Shown: positions 33,481-36,091 of the stretch, piece after piece
Position numbering within the stretch: position 1 is the stretch's first letter
How the letters are laid out: every line of letters begins with the position of its first letter
DNA from: Burkholderiales bacterium
Lineage (GTDB): Bacteria > Pseudomonadota > Gammaproteobacteria > Burkholderiales > Burkholderiaceae_C
Direction of reading: 5' to 3'
DNA: 36,091 nt
Assembly: GCA_947448955.1 (NCBI GenBank)
Contig: CANFPU010000022.1
Span: 1 to 36,091 of the forward strand
Translations under genes and position numbers: made by a program
Notes under the pieces: generated by a model
The model's database searches: none
What the model was told of the DNA's origin: nothing
The model's input: only the letters and a program-made list of their open reading frames with translations

Positions 33481-35148
33481 TCAGTTCAAGCGCGCGATGC
33501 GGTCGAGCTTGCCAGGGGCCAGCATCGGGTTCGCTTGCACATAGCGCTCGAGCGCGTCGACATCCATCATGCCGGTGCGCCTGTCGGTGCCGGCCTTGAG
33601 CGCCGGAAAGCTGTCGCCGCCGCCGGCCAGAAAGCTGTTGACCGTGACGCGGTAGCTTGCCGCCAGATCCAGCGGCCGGCCGTCCAGCGTCACACTGCCC
33701 GGCACCAGACGCTGGCCCAGTGGTCGCGCAGCATCCCAGGTGTAAGCGAAGCCCTTGGACACCTGCAGCAGGCGCGCCGAGACCTGCCCGGTCCACTGCT
33801 GCTCGAGCAATTGCACGATCTGCGCGCCGCTCAGCGTCATCGTGACCAGGTTGTTGTAGAAAGGCTGGACCGAGAAAAGGTCTTCGTAGCGCAACAGGCC
33901 GTCGGCGGGCAGCGCCAGCGCGGCGCGAATGCCTCCCGGGTTCATCAGCGCGATCTGCGCCCCGACATCGCGGGTCGCGGCGAGCTGCGCATCGGCCACC
34001 ACCTGGCCCAGTGCGGTCTCGCCGGCCGGGTTGCTGTCGCGCGGCAGCGCTGCGGCGATACGGCCGACCACGCGCCGGGTCAGGGGTCCGGCGAGCTGCT
34101 CGTACTGCGCGATCAGCGCGGACTGCTCAGGCGCCTTGGCCAGCGTGGCATGGCGAACAATGTGGTTCTCGGCCTGCGCACTGACGACGTCGCGCGTCTG
34201 CCGGTCAAGCACCAGATCAATCGCGGTGACGATGGTGCCGTACTTGTCGCCGCTGGTGACGAGCCGGCCATCGATGCGGCAGTTGTAGGCGCGGTGGGTG
34301 TGGCCGCTGATCACCAGGTCGACGGCCTTGTCGAGCTTCTTGACGATGTCGACGATCGGCCCGCTGATGCCCGGACATTCGTTGTAGTCGCCAACCGGGA
34401 TGCCGCCTTCGTGGATCAGCAGGACGATGGCCTCGATGCCTTTGGCACGCAGCTCGGGCACCAGCCGGTTGACGGTCTCGGCCTCATCCTCGAAGCGCAG
34501 CCCCGCCACGCCGGCAGGCACCACGATACTGGGCGTGCCTTTGAGCGTCAGCCCGATGAAGGCCACCGGGACGCCCTCGAAAGTCTTGACATGGTAGGCC
34601 GGCAACAGTGTCTGGCCGGTCGCCTCGACGACCGTGCTGGCCGCCAGGTACTGATAGCCCGCGCCCTTGAACGGCTTGGGGCCTTTGCAGCCGTCAACCG
34701 GGCTGCAGCCGCCGCGCTGCATGCGCAGCAGTTCAGCTGCGCCTTTGTCAAATTCATGGTTGCCCACCGCACTGGCTTCCAAGCCCATCAGGCTCAGCGC
34801 TTCGACGGTGGGTTCGTCGCGGAACAGCGCACTCAGCAGCGGGCTCGCACCGATCAAGTCACCCGCCGCGACGAAGACATGGTTGGCGTTGCGGGCCCGC
34901 AGCAGCGCGACCTGGGTCGCCATGTATTCAGCGCCGCCGGCCTCGATGTTGACGCGCTTGCCCGGGTTGGCCGGGTCCTGGATGCGGATGCCATCCAGCG
35001 GCGGCTTCAGGTTGCCGTGGAAATCGTTGATCGCCAGGACTTGCACTTTGACCATCGCGGAGGGCGCGGGCGGCACCGCCACGGGGGGCAGGGCGCAGCC
35101 AGCCAGCCCTGCGACCAGGCTGGCGAGAAGGGGGAGGGGCAGGCGCAT
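33481..35148 (-). CDS. Lipoprotein 5'-nucleotidase/metallophosphatase (UshA family)
   Basis: A 555-residue exported hydrolase that should remove the 5'-phosphate from nucleotides outside the cytoplasm. The signal ends in lipobox LAGC with C18, so it is lipid-anchored, unlike soluble E. coli UshA. Metal-binding calcineurin-type motifs are complete: D42 and H44 in NDFHGN, D97 in GDLIG, N130/H131 in GNHEFD, H246 in IHEGG, and H283/H285 in SGHTH. The C-terminal 5'-nucleotidase domain has ALGQVVADAQL, MNPGGIR and the stacking-type FSVQPFYNNL. It sits between deoC (15 bp) and deoA (6 bp) on the same strand, so nucleotide dephosphorylation is transcribed together with breakdown of the resulting nucleosides. 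Confidence 0.92.
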   Translation of the reverse strand: MRLPLPLLASLVAGLAGCALPPVAVPPAPSAMVKVQVLAINDFHGNLKPPLDGIRIQDPANPGKRVNIEAGGAEYMATQVALLRARNANHVFVAAGDLIGASPLLSALFRDEPTVEALSLMGLEASAVGNHEFDKGAAELLRMQRGGCSPVDGCKGPKPFKGAGYQYLAASTVVEATGQTLLPAYHVKTFEGVPVAFIGLTLKGTPSIVVPAGVAGLRFEDEAETVNRLVPELRAKGIEAIVLLIHEGGIPVGDYNECPGISGPIVDIVKKLDKAVDLVISGHTHRAYNCRIDGRLVTSGDKYGTIVTAIDLVLDRQTRDVVSAQAENHIVRHATLAKAPEQSALIAQYEQLAGPLTRRVVGRIAAALPRDSNPAGETALGQVVADAQLAATRDVGAQIALMNPGGIRAALALPADGLLRYEDLFSVQPFYNNLVTMTLSGAQIVQLLEQQWTGQVSARLLQVSKGFAYTWDAARPLGQRLVPGSVTLDGRPLDLAASYRVTVNSFLAGGGDSFPALKAGTDRRTGMMDVDALERYVQANPMLAPGKLDRIARLN

Positions 35149-35163
35149 AAGTCAGGGCTCGTT

Positions 35164-35931
35164 TCAGTAAGAAGTCGCCGCAGCGGGACGGCTGCCGCCC
35201 GCAAGAACGGCCTCGATGTCGTTGAGAAGTCCGCTCGCGCCGATGCGAAAGCGCGCCGCCGTCAGCGCGGACTCACCCAGCAGTTCGCGAACCAGCGCGA
35301 TGTAGACACCCGCGTCAGCCACCGTCCGGATACCGCCCGAGGCCTTGAAGCCAACCTGGGCGCCGCGCGGGTGACTGGCGATGGCCTGCAGCATCAGCCG
35401 CGCCGCCTCGGGCGTCGCGCTGGTGGCGGTCTTGCCAGTGCTGGTCTTGAGGAAATCAGCGCCGGCGTCGAGCGCGATGCGGCACGCTTGGGTGATCAAG
35501 GCCGGACCCTGCAGCGCGCCGCTCTCGAGAATCACCTTGAGGCGCTGGCCTTCACAGGCACGACGCACCGACGCCAGCAGCGCGGGTGCCGCGGCCAGGT
35601 CGCGGTAAGAGAGTACGACATCCACCTCTTGGCCGCCGGCCTGCACGATCTCGACGCTGTCGCGCACCGCGCGCGCGGCGTCGCTGCTGCCATCGGGAAA
35701 GTTGGCCACTGCAGCCACCGCGATGCCGGCGGGCAAACGCGCGCGCGCTTGGGCGACAAAGCGGGGCCAGACGCAGACCGCCGGGACCGCCCCGCGTGCC
35801 GGGTCAGCGCCCACCGCTCGGCGACACAACGCGTCGATGTCTGCCGGCTGGTCGGCATCGTTCAGGCTGGTCAGGTCCAGGCAGGCCAGCGCGATGCGCG
35901 CGTCGGCCAGGGTGTTGTTCGATCGGCTCAT
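35164..35931 (-). CDS. deoC: Deoxyribose-phosphate aldolase
   Basis: A 255-residue class I aldolase that splits 2-deoxyribose-5-phosphate into glyceraldehyde-3-phosphate and acetaldehyde. The Schiff-base lysine is K162 in FLKTSTGK, the second lysine K196 in GFKASGGIRT, and D104 in EVDVVLSY matches the E. coli catalytic aspartate. CLDLTSLND at the N-terminus is the family opening. The frame is open to 36066, but the ATG at 35931, preceded by AAGGA, gives normal length and avoids the upstream gene. It acts after DeoA in the same operon; the phosphopentomutase (deoB) that links them is not in this window. Confidence 0.95.
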   Translation of the reverse strand: MSRSNNTLADARIALACLDLTSLNDADQPADIDALCRRAVGADPARGAVPAVCVWPRFVAQARARLPAGIAVAAVANFPDGSSDAARAVRDSVEIVQAGGQEVDVVLSYRDLAAAPALLASVRRACEGQRLKVILESGALQGPALITQACRIALDAGADFLKTSTGKTATSATPEAARLMLQAIASHPRGAQVGFKASGGIRTVADAGVYIALVRELLGESALTAARFRIGASGLLNDIEAVLAGGSRPAAATSY

Positions 35932-35980
35932 CGGGTTGATTGTCCTTGGGTTGGCGACGTCGGCTTGCTCGACGCCAGCG

Positions 35981-36091
35981 TCACAGTTGCAGCGCCGGCA
36001 CGATCGCCGCAAGCAAGCGCGCCGCGGTCGCGGCGCTGGACTGCGCGGTATGCAGCGTGTGGGCATGGCTCAGCGTCTCGGTCGACAGGCC
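35981..36091 (-). CDS. Probable purine-nucleoside phosphorylase, C-terminal end only
   Basis: Only the last 36 codons lie in the window; the frame is open to the right edge. The visible peptide is GLSTETLSHAHTLHTA, then an Ala-rich helix ending AAIVPALQL. GLS...LSHxxTL followed by an amphipathic helix is how purine nucleoside phosphorylases of the XapA/PunA type end. The operon context (49 bp upstream of deoC, then 5'-nucleotidase and deoA) supports this strongly. Too little is present for certainty. Confidence 0.6.
   Translation of the reverse strand, partial: GLSTETLSHAHTLHTAQSSAATAARLLAAIVPALQL

Overview
The window is high-GC, densely coded chromosomal DNA that looks betaproteobacterial, most likely from the order Burkholderiales (Comamonadaceae or the Leptothrix/Rubrivivax/Ideonella group). 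The basis is gene content: lptD-surA-ksgA with amgK divergent, an overlapping metX-metW pair, a malic enzyme-phosphotransacetylase fusion beside a FixJ-type two-component pair, and a Bug/TctC substrate-binding protein. This placement is inference from family knowledge, not from a search. I saw no rRNA, tRNA, transposase, integrase or CRISPR array.

Positions 1-5654 hold the start of thiL (cut by the left edge), a FixJ/DctR-like regulator and its PAS sensor kinase, all on the minus strand. Divergent from the kinase is maeB. The 75 bp between kinase and maeB hold a plausible maeB promoter with a tandem 9-bp direct repeat in its spacer. Positions 5819-6924 hold a secreted RNase Sa/barnase-type ribonuclease followed by its barstar-type inhibitor, on a small AT-richer island with its own promoter and a palindrome over the -10 box. 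Positions 6916-12670 are the outer-membrane biogenesis block: ksgA, surA and lptD on minus, amgK divergent. The usual pdxA (between surA and ksgA) and murU (after amgK) are absent here.

Positions 12738-18384 hold an M20 peptidase and an alpha/beta hydrolase (minus), a small lipoprotein overlapping a secreted trypsin-like protease (plus), and metX-metW (minus). Positions 18737-21584 are a three-gene, stop-start-coupled export operon: lipoprotein HlyD-type adaptor, ABC ATPase and ABC-2 permease. An FMN/Fe-S glutamate-synthase-like membrane protein (21742-23388) and a GST follow. Positions 24168-32034 are an accessory catabolic-looking neighbourhood on both strands: cytosine-deaminase-like amidohydrolase, phytanoyl-CoA-type dioxygenase, SDR, SnoaL-like protein, class V aminotransferase, Baeyer-Villiger-type flavin monooxygenase and an orphan TctC protein. 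Positions 32152-36091 are a nucleoside-salvage operon on minus: purine nucleoside phosphorylase (3' end only), deoC, a lipoprotein 5'-nucleotidase and deoA.

The most unusual signals are the secreted RNase/inhibitor pair with a long extra tail on the inhibitor, and at least four short-period (8 or 12 bp) degenerate tandem repeats lying at or next to gene ends, three of them overlapping or just before stop codons. Start codons were often moved inward from the longest open frame to avoid overlap with divergent genes or to fit ribosome binding sites and signal peptides.
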